Assembly (NCBI GenBank): GCA_965207025.1
Contig: OZ242258.1
Coordinates: 3,720,001 to 3,784,000 of the forward strand
Reading direction: 5' to 3'
DNA length: 64,000 bases
Origin: Bin87 sp034423595
GTDB taxonomy: Bacteria; Chloroflexota; Dehalococcoidia; Lucifugimonadales; UBA3495
A program made the position numbers and the translations under genes. This document shows positions 17,599-26,247 of the stretch, piece after piece. The stretch's first letter is position 1. Each line of letters opens with the position of its first letter. The notes under the pieces are model-generated. The model searched no databases. It was not told the origin of the DNA and saw only the letters and a list, made by a program, of their open reading frames with translations.

Positions 17599-19383
17599 AT
17601 GCCCAAATTCCAACCTCTGGCGATGATTATGATGATGCGTAACTCGCGAGCAACGCCAAGCGGCCGCAATGGTTCGTACCTGGCCGCCCGCGTTTCCGCG
17701 TTGGGCAGACCACACGTCTTGGCGGCCACGCTGCTGGCGCTGGCCGTCCTGACGGCGTGTTCTCCGGCGGCCGAGCCAACCCGGACCCCAGCGTCCACAA
17801 GCAATGCCAATGCCAACGTCGTCGCCACCCGCACAGGGGCGGGACAGACTTCGTCGTCAACGCCACCACCACCGCCAACCGCGACGGCGATTCCAGCGAC
17901 CACGGCGCCGTCTCCCGCCATCCCGCCAAGCGCCGCCCAACCGACCGTCGCACCAACGGAGGGCCCTGGTTCGGAAACGCCGGTGCCCACGTCCGCAACG
18001 GCGCCTTTGTCGGAGCCGAGCGGCAGTTGCGGCGACCTGTGCACGGAAGAGTTCTGGGAGGCTGGCGCGACGGTCGCATTGGTCCGGGCCGAGTTGGAGC
18101 AAGGGGCGGACCCGTTGGCCAGGAACGACGACGGGACGCCGGCGCTGGCTTTTGCGGTGGGCTTCGGCGCCCTCCCCGAGGTCGTCGGATTGCTGCTGGA
18201 GGCTGGGGCCGACCCTAATGCCGTGGACGATTATTCCGGCGTATCCCCCCTACACGTGGCGGCGATGCTGTCGGCTTACACTGCAAATCCCGAAGCCCGA
18301 AGCCAGGTTCCCGGTGATGCTGGCAACTTGGCGGAGAACACCCTCAAGAGCATGGAACTGTTGCTGGAGCACGGGGCCGACGCCGGGGCGCGGGACAAGT
18401 ACGGTCAGAGCGCCCTGTTGTACTACCTGGCGGACCTGGTCGGGCGATTTCGGGATGGAGGGGAGTCCGCCGACCCGGTTGGCCCGGACCTCCGGGTGGT
18501 GCAACTGCTGCTGTCGCCCGGCGCGGTGATCACGGAGGAGAACGATACCGACCGGGTCCTGTTGCAATACGCCATGATGGTGCGGTCCGAGCCGGAGGTG
18601 ATCGGGCTGCTGCTGGACCACGGCGCGGGAGCGGCGGCGATGGCCGCAGGCGACCACCATTTGGGCACGCCGCTGCACATGGCCGCGACGTTCAACCCCG
18701 ACCCCAGGGTGTTCGAGCTGCTGCTGAAGCGCGGGGAGGATGTGGCGGCCCCGGGTCCATTGGGCAGGACGGCGCTGCATCTGCTGGCGTTGGTCGGCGA
18801 CGCGGAGCCGGAGGCCGTCTGGTTCCTGCTGGACCACGGGGCGGACGTGAACGCCAGGGGACAAGATGGGGAGACTCCCCTGCATTACGCCGCCAGCCAC
18901 TCGGGTCCTGATATCGTCAAAGTCTTGCTGGAGCGGGGCGCGGACGTGTCCGCCCGGGACCAAATGACGAACACGCCGCTGCACGCGGCGGTCACCGACG
19001 GCTACCTTTCGGGAGCGTGGCGTGGCATCGCCGGCCCGGAGGTGATCGGTCTGCTGCTGAAGGCCGGCGCGGAGGCGAACGCCAGGGGCGATGGCGGCGA
19101 GACGGCGCTGCATTTAGCCGCGTGGCACCAGGACGCCGGAGTCGCTGGGCTGTTGGTGGATGGAGGAGGGGACGTCAACGCCGTTGACGAATGGGGCCGA
19201 ACGCCGCTGCACCGGGCGGCTGAGTTCCGGGAGACCTGGCACCAGGGTCCCGACGTGGACTTGGCATTCGTCAGGATGCTGCTGGAGCTGGGCGCGGACG
19301 TTGCGGCCAAGGACCATGAAGGTCAGACCGCCTGCGACCTGGCCCGAAGCGAGGATCCGGATCTCCGGTCCCTGCTGTGCTGA
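17599..19383 (+). CDS. Ankyrin-repeat lipoprotein
   Basis: A 594-residue protein. After a long basic N-region, a hydrophobic segment ends in a lipobox (AVLTAC, about residue 54), so it is predicted to be lipid-anchored on the outer face of the membrane. A Thr/Pro/Ala-rich linker of about 90 residues follows, then about 11 ankyrin repeats of the LLLEAGADPNAVD type (consensus LLExGADVNARD...TPLHxAA) to the C-terminus. GGAGGG lies before the ATG at 17599. Ankyrin repeats bind proteins; the target is unknown. It lies where the ATPase of block I would be expected, so it is probably a later insertion. Confidence 0.85.
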   Translation: MPKFQPLAMIMMMRNSRATPSGRNGSYLAARVSALGRPHVLAATLLALAVLTACSPAAEPTRTPASTSNANANVVATRTGAGQTSSSTPPPPPTATAIPATTAPSPAIPPSAAQPTVAPTEGPGSETPVPTSATAPLSEPSGSCGDLCTEEFWEAGATVALVRAELEQGADPLARNDDGTPALAFAVGFGALPEVVGLLLEAGADPNAVDDYSGVSPLHVAAMLSAYTANPEARSQVPGDAGNLAENTLKSMELLLEHGADAGARDKYGQSALLYYLADLVGRFRDGGESADPVGPDLRVVQLLLSPGAVITEENDTDRVLLQYAMMVRSEPEVIGLLLDHGAGAAAMAAGDHHLGTPLHMAATFNPDPRVFELLLKRGEDVAAPGPLGRTALHLLALVGDAEPEAVWFLLDHGADVNARGQDGETPLHYAASHSGPDIVKVLLERGADVSARDQMTNTPLHAAVTDGYLSGAWRGIAGPEVIGLLLKAGAEANARGDGGETALHLAAWHQDAGVAGLLVDGGGDVNAVDEWGRTPLHRAAEFRETWHQGPDVDLAFVRMLLELGADVAAKDHEGQTACDLARSEDPDLRSLLC

Positions 19384-19873
19384 GGTCACTCCCGTCCGGG
19401 TGATTTCCAACGGGCGGCGTGGCAACGCACTCAACAGCTGGACGGAGAAGTGCCGTACCGAACGGTCAGCGCAGTCAGGATGTCCACTGAGTTCGCCGCC
19501 AACCCGACCTTCCTGCACGCAACCCGCCCATCCTCCCGCTTGCTGCGTCGTAGCAGGGTGGGAACTCCCCAGTTTGGGAATGCGATTGCAGTGCGGGACG
19601 GGGCCTAAACCCAACTGCTCGCCGGGACCGTCCTTTAGGGCGCTCGGGCCGCAGACATCCGGTAGGAAATTGCAGCCGGTTGTATTTCCACAAGTCTGCT
19701 TTTCTTTGTACTACGGCGCAACAGGGGGACCGTCGGGAAACGCCCTTTACCCTGTAGTCGGGCCTGACGCCGTGAACAACGACGGCGGGCGCTCGCCTTT
19801 GCTGACAGTTGGCCCTTGCGCCGGCCTGGCCACCCTGGGGAAACTGGATACCGGCGACGGCCCGCAGGTCGGC
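19384..19873. other. Remnant upstream region of RR gene, copy I
   Basis: About 490 bases without a supported gene. It contains a dyad (19678-19696) matching the operators found between protein A and the ATPase in block II. The ATPase gene itself is absent. This suggests a deletion or replacement that kept the operator region. Confidence 0.5.
19678..19696. promoter_or_regulatory. Operator-like dyad, block I
   Basis: GGTTGTATTTCCACAAGTC matches the block II operator ACTTGTATTTCTACAAGT (57481-57498) at nearly every position and keeps the TTGTA...ACAA dyad. It is the likely binding site of protein A, by inference from its position in the intact blocks. Confidence 0.55.
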
Positions 19874-21589
19874 GTGGAACATGGTGAAGGCGGCGGGGAA
19901 GTAGTCGCCGGGGAGGATGCCATTCCGAGCAGCAGGGACCGGGACGTCAGGCTGTTGCGCCTGCTGGGGGCCATGCCCTTCCTGGACCGCGTCGAGCTGT
20001 CCCAGGTGGCCGGGGAGGCCAACCAGCGGGTGTACGAGGAGATCGCCGACCTGGAGGAGTTGGGCGTGGTGGCCGGCGTAAGCCACGGCAGCCCGCTTTT
20101 GCCTCCAACCCGGCGGTACCACCTGACCCATAAGGGAGTGGAGTGGCTGGCCGACATCAACGGGGTGAGCGAGGGAGAGGCGCTGCGGCGCTACCCTGTG
20201 TCGCGGCGCTGGCAGCGGCTGTTGCTGGAGCGGTTGGACGCGGTGGGAGTGATTTACCGGGTGGCGGCCAGCCTGGCCATTGCCGCCGGCGGATTGGTAG
20301 GCATGGAGTGGTACCGCAGCCGGGCGCTGGACGCGGCGGTGCATCTGCCCGGAGAGCGGACCCTGGGGATCGTGCGGCAGGGGGCCACGGCGGAGCGGAC
20401 CGGGTTCTCCAAGCGGGCCTGGCGGCTGGGCGAGGAGGGCGGCCCCTGGACGGTGCTGGCGCTGGTGCCGGACCCGGTGCGGGTGCGGCACACCCGGCGG
20501 CTGATGTCCCAGTATGGCGGGACGGTCTTTGTGGCGCTGGAGGAGGACGCGGCCCGGGCGGACGCGGGGGACCGCGTCTGGCGCGCGCCGTCGGATGGGT
20601 CCTGGTTGGGCTTGGCGGACGTGCTGAAGCGTGGCGTCTGGCGGGGCAGTACGCTCTCTGAGCCGCCGCTGGTGGAGACCATGTACCCGGAGCGCATCGA
20701 AGTGCCGGAGACCGGGCTGTGGGGGCCGGATTACCTGCTGCCGGCGATGCTGAAGCCCGGGGAGAAGCGGGTGCTGGACCTGCTGGCCGACTGGCCGTGG
20801 ATCACGGCGGCGGAGTTGGAGGGCCTGCTGGGGGTGTCCAAGATGCGGGTGTCCCAACTGCTGTCCCGGCTGGTGGACGGCCGGCTGGTGGAGCGCAAGT
20901 CGGTGGGCCGGCGCCGGCACCTGGGGCTGTCCGACTGGGGGTTGGCGACGCTGGCCCGGAGGGACCGGACGGCGGTGGGCCGGTTGCGCCGGCAGTGGAG
21001 CGTGGAGATGAGCGGCGGGGGCGACGATGCGGAGTGGTGGCGGAGGGTGTGGGGGCGGCGGAGCCGGCTGCTGGCTAGAAACCTGGAGCACACCGAGGCG
21101 GTGCACCGGTTCCTAGCGAGGATGTCCCGCCAGGCCAAGGACGCGGGATACCGGGTGGTCCAGTACGACCCGCCGCACCGGGCGTCCCGCCACTTCCGCC
21201 ACCTGGGGAAGCTGCGGTCCATCCACCCCGACGCCTTCGGAATGCTGCGCTGGGAGGAGGAAGGGAAAGAGGAGGACGTGCCCTTCTTCCTGGAGTGGGA
21301 GCGGCGGGCGGTCAGGCCCGGGACCATGGCGGCGCGGTTGGCGCCGTACCTGCGCTACTATTCGTCCCGGCGTCCGTTGGACGATCACGGGGCGTGGCCG
21401 CTGGCACTGATCGTGTTCGACGACGCGCTGGCGGAGGCCAACTTCCTGGGAGTGGCCAGAAAAGAGCTGGAACGCACCCGGGTGGAGTTGCCCCTGTGGG
21501 TGTCCCATAGGGAGTTGGTGGAGGACGTGGGGCCGTTGGGCAAAGCCTGGCGCAACCCCGACGTGCTGGAACCCGACTACGCCTTTTGA
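19874..21589 (+). CDS. Replication-relaxation family protein, copy I
   Basis: About 571 residues, paralogous to the proteins at 27555-29213 and 60392-62074. Two winged-helix domains are visible: LLGAMPFLDRVELSQVAGE at the N-terminus and LLADWPWITAAELEGLLGV in the middle. The C-terminal domain carries HPDAFGML...FFLEWERRAV, a D...ExE pattern reminiscent of PD-(D/E)xK nucleases, then APYLRYYSSRRPLDDHG. Replic_Relax proteins occur on plasmids and integrative elements. The start is uncertain: the in-frame GTG at 19874 is taken because homology starts soon after. In the other blocks the start overlaps the ATPase stop; here no ATPase precedes it. Confidence 0.8.
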   Translation: MEHGEGGGEVVAGEDAIPSSRDRDVRLLRLLGAMPFLDRVELSQVAGEANQRVYEEIADLEELGVVAGVSHGSPLLPPTRRYHLTHKGVEWLADINGVSEGEALRRYPVSRRWQRLLLERLDAVGVIYRVAASLAIAAGGLVGMEWYRSRALDAAVHLPGERTLGIVRQGATAERTGFSKRAWRLGEEGGPWTVLALVPDPVRVRHTRRLMSQYGGTVFVALEEDAARADAGDRVWRAPSDGSWLGLADVLKRGVWRGSTLSEPPLVETMYPERIEVPETGLWGPDYLLPAMLKPGEKRVLDLLADWPWITAAELEGLLGVSKMRVSQLLSRLVDGRLVERKSVGRRRHLGLSDWGLATLARRDRTAVGRLRRQWSVEMSGGGDDAEWWRRVWGRRSRLLARNLEHTEAVHRFLARMSRQAKDAGYRVVQYDPPHRASRHFRHLGKLRSIHPDAFGMLRWEEEGKEEDVPFFLEWERRAVRPGTMAARLAPYLRYYSSRRPLDDHGAWPLALIVFDDALAEANFLGVARKELERTRVELPLWVSHRELVEDVGPLGKAWRNPDVLEPDYAF

Positions 21590-21867
21590 TTGCGGTACTC
21601 GAAAAAGACGAAGCCGCCGGGGGCACGTTGACCCACATTTTCAGGAGCATTGACCTACCCTGGAAGCCACAACCGGGGTGATGGTTGCATTTCGCAGGGG
21701 ATGGATGATTGACGCCAAAAGGAATACGAACCGGCAAAAGTAGTTGACGCGGGACAACGCGGGATCGGAGAGGTGCGGTGACAGCGCAGCGGGAGGTTTC
21801 CGGTATGGGGATGCCAGAGGTCATTCGCCGCCGGCGGACCGGAGCCGGTTGCCCGCTGTTAGAGTGT

Positions 21868-21896
21868 AAGACAATGTGGTATGAATGCGGTATAAT
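21868..21896 (+). promoter_or_regulatory. Promoter of RHH-recombinase operon (+)
   Basis: AAGACA (21868-21873), a 17-base spacer and TATAAT (21891-21896), 23 bases before the GTG of the RHH gene. The sequence GTAAGACAAT covering the -35 box recurs upstream of the minus-strand RHH gene (about 25566-25575), beside a TATAAT there. Confidence 0.6.
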
Positions 21897-21919
21897 GGAT
21901 GGCGCGAGGAGCTAACACC

Positions 21920-22138
21920 GTGCCCATAATATCCAGGAACACCGAGACCGTCACTTTTTCGTTGCCCCCGCCGCAGGCCCAGCGCCAGGTGGCCAGGGAG
22001 TAGGAGCGCACCGTGAGCGAGCTGCTGCGGGAGGCCATCCGCCTGTACATGGAGGAGCGGGAGTGGCGCGTGAAGGAACGGATGCAGCGGCGTTCCCGCC
22101 AATTGGACATGGACGAAACGGAGGCCGGACAGATATGA
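21920..22138 (+). pseudogene. Ribbon-helix-helix gene with in-frame TAG
   Basis: The frame encodes MPIISRNTETVTFSLPP..., then TAG at 22001-22003, then ERTVSELLREAIRLYMEERE and a basic tail. It aligns with the intact RHH protein at 25303-25533 (TITFSLPP...RDMSELVREALRLYMEDRE), where the stop falls at a Glu-rich position, so GAG to TAG is the likely change. The end overlaps the recombinase ATG (ATGA). Either the repressor is dead, or translation restarts at GTG 22012, which would leave only the second helix. Confidence 0.75.
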
Positions 22139-23826
22139 ACGAAGGCAGCAAGGAAGGCAAGATGAAAAAGCGCGAGTTTGTACCCCTGACCCCGGCGGCG
22201 CTCTACGCCCGGGTCTCCAGCGACCGCCAGGACGTGGACCTCTCCGTGGCGGCCCAGCTTCGGGCGCTCAGGGACTACGCCAAGGCCAACGGCTACTCCG
22301 TGGCCCGCGAGTACGTGGACGAGGCCGAGAGCGGGCGCGTCGCCGACCGGCCCCAGTTCCGGGAGATGATCGACGAGGGCAGCAAGGCCACTGCACCCTT
22401 CCAGGTCATATTGGTCTGGAAATTCTCCAGGTTCACCCGCAAGCGGGAGCACGCCGTGGCCTTCAAGGCCCAGCTGCGGCGCAAGGGCATCCGCGTGGTC
22501 TCCATCACCGAGCAGGCCGAGGACAACGCCACCGGCCGGCTGCTGGAGGGCATCATCGAGTCGGTGGACGAATATTACAGCGAGAATCTTGGGCAAGAGG
22601 TGACGCGGGGTATGCGGGAAGCCGCTTCCCGGGGCTTTTTCCTCGGCTCCAAGGCCCCCTTCGGCTACACCCGCGTCAAGGTCAGCGACGGGGTGAAGGA
22701 GCGTCCCACCCTGGAGGTGGACGAATCGACCGCTCCGATAGTCAGGGAGATATTCGAGAGTTCCCGCCGGGGCAACGGGCTGGCGGAAATCTGCAAGGAG
22801 TTGAACGGGCGGGGCATCACCAACCGGGGACGGCGCTGGCAGAAGAACGTCATACACTACCTGCTGACCAACGAAGCCTACACCGGCACCGCCGTCTGGG
22901 GGGTCAAGAGCAAGGACGACAAGGCGGGGGAGCCGGTGAGGGTGGAGAACGCCTGGCCCGCCCTGGTGTCAAGGGAGCTGTTTGACGCGGTGCAGCAGGG
23001 ACTTCACGAACGGGCTCCGTCGGTACAGCGGCCCGCGCGGGTTGGCAGCCAGTACCTGCTGAGCGGACTGCTCCGTTGCGGGGTGTGCGGCAGGTCCTAC
23101 TCGGCCCAGGGCGCCAAGAGCGGCCAGTTCGCCTACTACGTCTGCTCCAGCCTGTTCCGGGAAGGGGCCGGAGCCTGCACCGCCCGCTACCTGAACGCCC
23201 CGAAAGTCGAGGACCTGGTGATCGAGAAGGTGAGGGAGCGGATTCTCACCGAGGAGACCATCACCGAACTGGTGACCCTGGTGGCCGAGGAGATTGATGC
23301 TTTGGCCGGTGAGGTCAACGGCCGGCTGACCGCCATCAACAGTGAGCTGTCCGACGTGGACACCCGCCTTGAGAACCTCTACCAGGCGCTGGAGACCCAG
23401 CAGTTGCCCATCGAGGTCCTCTCACCCCGCATCCTGTCCCTGAAGAGCCGCCAGGACCAGCTTACGGCGGCGCGGGAGGAAGCCGAGGACCAGTTGGAAC
23501 GGCGGCGGGCAGACCTGCCCACGTCAAAGGAGATCAAGGGGTACGTGGCGGACTTCCGGGCACTCTTCCAGGACGGGACGTTCCCGGAGCGGAAGGCGCT
23601 GATTCGCAACTTCGTGCAGGGCATAGAAATCGTGGAGGACGAGGCGGTTCTGACGTATACCATCCCCATGCCCCAGGACGGGGTGACCAAGGAATCGGCC
23701 TCGGTTCTTGATTTCGTCCAGTCCGGTCCACCAGACTTGACCGAAGACAGTACCGGGGAGTGCAAGGCCATCTCCTCGGTATCTTTTTCCCCTATGGGAG
23801 AATCTTCCGGCATGGGGATTGTGTAA
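22135..23826 (+). CDS. Large serine recombinase (+)
   Basis: A 563-residue site-specific recombinase. The N-terminal resolvase domain has ALYARVSSDRQ with the catalytic Ser, then VDEAESGR and LVWKFSRFTRKREHA. The recombinase domain follows (NGRGITNRGRRW...LTNEAYTGTAVWG). A zinc ribbon (LRCGVCGRSY...YYVCSS..GACTARYLN) and a coiled coil complete it. After YTIPMPQDG the last 45 residues run through the att-like site at 23703-23754 and into the antisense of the opposing recombinase. ATG 22135 overlaps the stop of the RHH gene. It lies just after RR copy I, so it may be the integrase of block I. Confidence 0.9.
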   Translation: MNEGSKEGKMKKREFVPLTPAALYARVSSDRQDVDLSVAAQLRALRDYAKANGYSVAREYVDEAESGRVADRPQFREMIDEGSKATAPFQVILVWKFSRFTRKREHAVAFKAQLRRKGIRVVSITEQAEDNATGRLLEGIIESVDEYYSENLGQEVTRGMREAASRGFFLGSKAPFGYTRVKVSDGVKERPTLEVDESTAPIVREIFESSRRGNGLAEICKELNGRGITNRGRRWQKNVIHYLLTNEAYTGTAVWGVKSKDDKAGEPVRVENAWPALVSRELFDAVQQGLHERAPSVQRPARVGSQYLLSGLLRCGVCGRSYSAQGAKSGQFAYYVCSSLFREGAGACTARYLNAPKVEDLVIEKVRERILTEETITELVTLVAEEIDALAGEVNGRLTAINSELSDVDTRLENLYQALETQQLPIEVLSPRILSLKSRQDQLTAAREEAEDQLERRRADLPTSKEIKGYVADFRALFQDGTFPERKALIRNFVQGIEIVEDEAVLTYTIPMPQDGVTKESASVLDFVQSGPPDLTEDSTGECKAISSVSFSPMGESSGMGIV

Positions 23827-25310
23827 CGCACCAACGCCCCGCCGGGCTGCACCACGATCTCCCTGACGAAGGACTCGATGAAAGCCCGGCGCTCGGTGAG
23901 CTCACTTTCGTTCAGATACCGGCTCAGGTCATCGCAGTAGGCTGTAATCGTCTCCACGTCGTCCAGCACCACCCGGCGCTGGGACAGCAGAACCCTGGCC
24001 TCCTCCGCGGTCGCCACAAGTTTCTCCTGCCGCTCCCGGTGATCCCGGATGCGGGGCTTGAAGTCCTCGATGTCCAGGTCGGTGGTCTCCGCCAGGTTGT
24101 AGAGCCGCTCCAGCCGCCGCTTCACGTCGGCCAGTTCCGCCTCGGCGGTCTCCAGCCGCTGGCGCTGCTCCCGGGCGATGCCGTCCATCTCCTCGTCCAC
24201 CAGCCTGACCAACTCGCGGATGTTGGACTCGGTGAGGATGTTGTCCCGGATGCGGTCAACCACCATCTCCTCGAATCGGCGGGCGTTGAGCCTGGGGCAG
24301 TCGCAGGCCCCGCTGCCCCGCTTCATCAATGATTGGCAGACGTAGTAGGCGAACTTTCCGCTCTTGGAGTCCTGGCCTGACATTGCCCGGCTGCACGCCC
24401 GGCACTTGACCAAACCACTGAGCAGGTAGGAGCTGGCCACCCGCCGGGGATGCGCCTGCCTGGGGGCGCGGGAGCGCATCTGCTTGTTGACCTTGCGGAA
24501 CTGGGACTTGGTGACGATGGCGGGGAAAGCCTTATCCACCCTGACCGGCTCGCCCTTGTCCTTGGCGCCCCCGCCCCAAAGAAGGGTTCCGGTGTAAGCC
24601 TCGTTTTTCAGGATGATGTGGACGCCGTTCTTGGACCAGGGCCGGCCGGTGGGGTTGGCGATGCCCTCGTCGTTGAGGGTGCGGGTGATGTCCAGGATGC
24701 CCCTGCCGGACTCGGCCATATCGAAGATCCGCTTAACCACAGGGGACGTGGCCGGGTCGGGATCCAGGGTGGGGCGCTTCTTTGCTCCGTCCTGGACCAT
24801 CAGCTTGCGGTAGCCGTAGGGCACGCGGCTGGCGACCCAAAAGCCCCGGGAGGCGGCTTCGCGCATACCCCTATAAACCTCTTCGGCAAGATTTTCGCTG
24901 TAGAACTCGTCCACGCTCTCGATGATGGCTTCCATCAGCTTGCCGGTGGGGGAGTCGTCGGCGTGCTCGGTGATGGAGACGACGCGGATGCCCTTCCTGC
25001 GGAGCATGGACTTGAAGGCCACGGCGTGCTCCCGCTTGCGGGTGAACCTGCTGAATTTCCAGACCAGGATTTCCTGGAATGGGGAGTTGGGCTTGTTGGC
25101 CTCGTCCAGCATCTTGCGGAACTGTGGGCGGTCGGCGATGCGCCCGCTCTCGGCCTCGTCCACGTACTCACGGGCGACTGAGTAGCCGTTGCGCTCGGCG
25201 TATTCGCGGAGGGCGCGGAGTTGAGCGGCGACGGAGAGGTCAACATCCTGGCGGTCGCTGGAGACCCGGGCGTAAAGGGCCGCCGGGGTCAAATCGGTAT
25301 TCTTACTCAT
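23379..25310 (-). CDS. Large serine recombinase (-)
   Basis: A 643-residue paralogue of the plus-strand recombinase: ALYARVSSDRQ at the N-terminus, KFSRFTRKREHA, KNEAYTGTLLWG, zinc ribbon CRACSRAM...YYVCQS..GACDCPRLN, and a coiled coil. Natural similarity ends after VLSSVKSGGPDWTKSRT; the last 100 or so residues are antisense to the other recombinase, so the original stop has apparently been lost. The genes overlap tail-to-tail by 448 bases. ATG 25310 has GGAGGA upstream and overlaps the RHH stop (ATGAGTAA). It is probably the integrase of block III. Confidence 0.9.
   Translation of the reverse strand: MSKNTDLTPAALYARVSSDRQDVDLSVAAQLRALREYAERNGYSVAREYVDEAESGRIADRPQFRKMLDEANKPNSPFQEILVWKFSRFTRKREHAVAFKSMLRRKGIRVVSITEHADDSPTGKLMEAIIESVDEFYSENLAEEVYRGMREAASRGFWVASRVPYGYRKLMVQDGAKKRPTLDPDPATSPVVKRIFDMAESGRGILDITRTLNDEGIANPTGRPWSKNGVHIILKNEAYTGTLLWGGGAKDKGEPVRVDKAFPAIVTKSQFRKVNKQMRSRAPRQAHPRRVASSYLLSGLVKCRACSRAMSGQDSKSGKFAYYVCQSLMKRGSGACDCPRLNARRFEEMVVDRIRDNILTESNIRELVRLVDEEMDGIAREQRQRLETAEAELADVKRRLERLYNLAETTDLDIEDFKPRIRDHRERQEKLVATAEEARVLLSQRRVVLDDVETITAYCDDLSRYLNESELTERRAFIESFVREIVVQPGGALVRYTIPMPEDSPIGEKDTEEMALHSPVLSSVKSGGPDWTKSRTEADSLVTPSWGMGMVYVRTASSSTISMPCTKLRISAFRSGNVPSWKSARKSATYPLISFDVGRSARRRSNWSSASSRAAVSWSWRLFRDRMRGERTSMGNCWVSSAW
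23703..23754 (-). repeat. 52-bp att-like site, copy B, at recombinase junction
   Basis: Read on the minus strand, this site matches copies A (1114-1165) and C (41107-41158) at 41-42 of 52 positions. Its 26-bp centre (23716-23741) is strongly dyadic: GTCcAGTCcGGTc facing caCCaGACTtGAC, with 10 of 13 positions symmetric. Both recombinase genes read through it in opposite directions. A palindromic site at an integrase gene end is what is expected of a serine-recombinase attachment site. The function is inferred. Confidence 0.65.
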
Positions 25311-25533
25311 CGCTCTGTCCTCCATCTTCCTCAGACTGATTGGCCTGCCGAGAGCGCAGCCGTTCCCGGCGCTGCTCCCGGCGCAGTTCCCTATCTTCCA
25401 TGTACAGGCGGAGGGCCTCGCGCACCAGCTCGCTCATGTCGCGGCCCTCCTCTTCCTTCACCCGCTGGACCTCCTCGTACATCTTCGGCGGCAGAGAGAA
25501 GGTAATGGTCCGTGATATGCGTCGTGGGGGCAT
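25303..25533 (-). CDS. Ribbon-helix-helix (CopG/Arc-like) regulator
   Basis: A 76-residue protein: an N-terminal strand RTITFSLPPKM, helix MYEEVQRVKEEEG and helix MSELVREALRLYMEDRE form a CopG/Arc-type RHH DNA-binding domain, with a basic then acidic tail. ATG 25533 is chosen by alignment with the disrupted RHH gene at 21920 and because the GTG at 25545 adds only four residues. It overlaps the serine recombinase gene and probably represses its own operon. Confidence 0.8.
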   Translation of the reverse strand: MPPRRISRTITFSLPPKMYEEVQRVKEEEGRDMSELVREALRLYMEDRELRREQRRERLRSRQANQSEEDGGQSDE

Positions 25534-25553
25534 GGCCTCTCGCACTGGCGGTC

Positions 25554-25575
25554 ATTATACTAGATTGTCTTACTA
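25554..25575 (-). promoter_or_regulatory. Promoter-like box of RHH-recombinase operon (-)
   Basis: On the minus strand GTAAGACAAT is followed 6 bases later by TATAAT (25559-25554). The GTAAGACAAT element also precedes the plus-strand RHH operon, but at a different distance from its TATAAT. It is therefore more likely a shared operator than a -35 box. Confidence 0.45.
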
Positions 25576-25689
25576 TACATCATCCCATGCCAGGTTTGCC
25601 CGGTCAAGGCACGTTTGTCACTATTCCATCTCCAGAACCGCACCCGTCCCGAGACGCCTATAATTCGTTCATCAGGTCGGCTTCGCACC

Positions 25690-25936
25690 AGCGTTCACGT
25701 TCAAGTGGCTCCTGGAGGAGGCCAACTTGTTCATCCATTACGCGAAATTGCACATAGGTCACGGCCAACGACATCTCTCCGCATGAGAGATTTCCCGGCC
25801 TTGTGCACATGTTCGTGGCCGATGGATCGGCCGTAGCGTTCGGCATAGTCGCTGAGCCTGATGAACTGGGCGGCAACGGAAAAGCCTATGGCCTGTTGAT
25901 CACTGGAGACCGGGGCATACAGCCCGCCGAGGTGTG
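25690..25936 (-). pseudogene. Degraded serine recombinase N-terminal fragment
   Basis: Minus-strand translation from 25936 gives GGLYAPVSSDQQAIGFSVAAQ and DYAERYGRSIGHEHV, clearly related to the N-terminus of the intact recombinases (ALYARVSSDRQ...LSVAAQ...YAERNGYSVAREYV). It has several changes at conserved positions, including Arg to Pro before the catalytic Ser, and a frameshift after about 55 codons. No recombinase remainder follows. It is a relic of a third integrase. Confidence 0.6.
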
Positions 25937-26247
25937 ATCAGACCGCTGTTTCGCGTAGTTGTTTCCTTGTCTATAGAATTGTAGTTCTGCCGGGACACCT
26001 GCGGTTATGTTCAAAGTTGGGACGGGTTACGTCATAGAAAGCTCCCATTGACGGGAACTACCTGGAAGACGCCCCTCACAGCCAACAGCATACTGATGAC
26101 GGGACAGAACACCGGGCGGACCGCGGCCTCAAGGCCTCGTATTCCCTCGGTCGTCTTCCGATGGTCCTGGACCAGATTCAAGATGCAAGGCTCGTTTTAC
26201 CTAGAACGGCTTCAAGGGCCACACTCCACCTCTCAGAATCGAATCGC

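Noticed and set aside
19160..19873. Long N-terminal extension of RR copy I (about 240 extra codons)
   Set aside because: The extension overlaps the ankyrin gene in another frame and has no counterpart in the other RR proteins. The frame is open by chance.
23379..23720. C-terminal 100 residues of the minus-strand recombinase as a real domain
   Set aside because: They are antisense to the coding part of the opposing recombinase and rich in Ser/Arg, with no conserved motif. They are treated as read-through after the junction.
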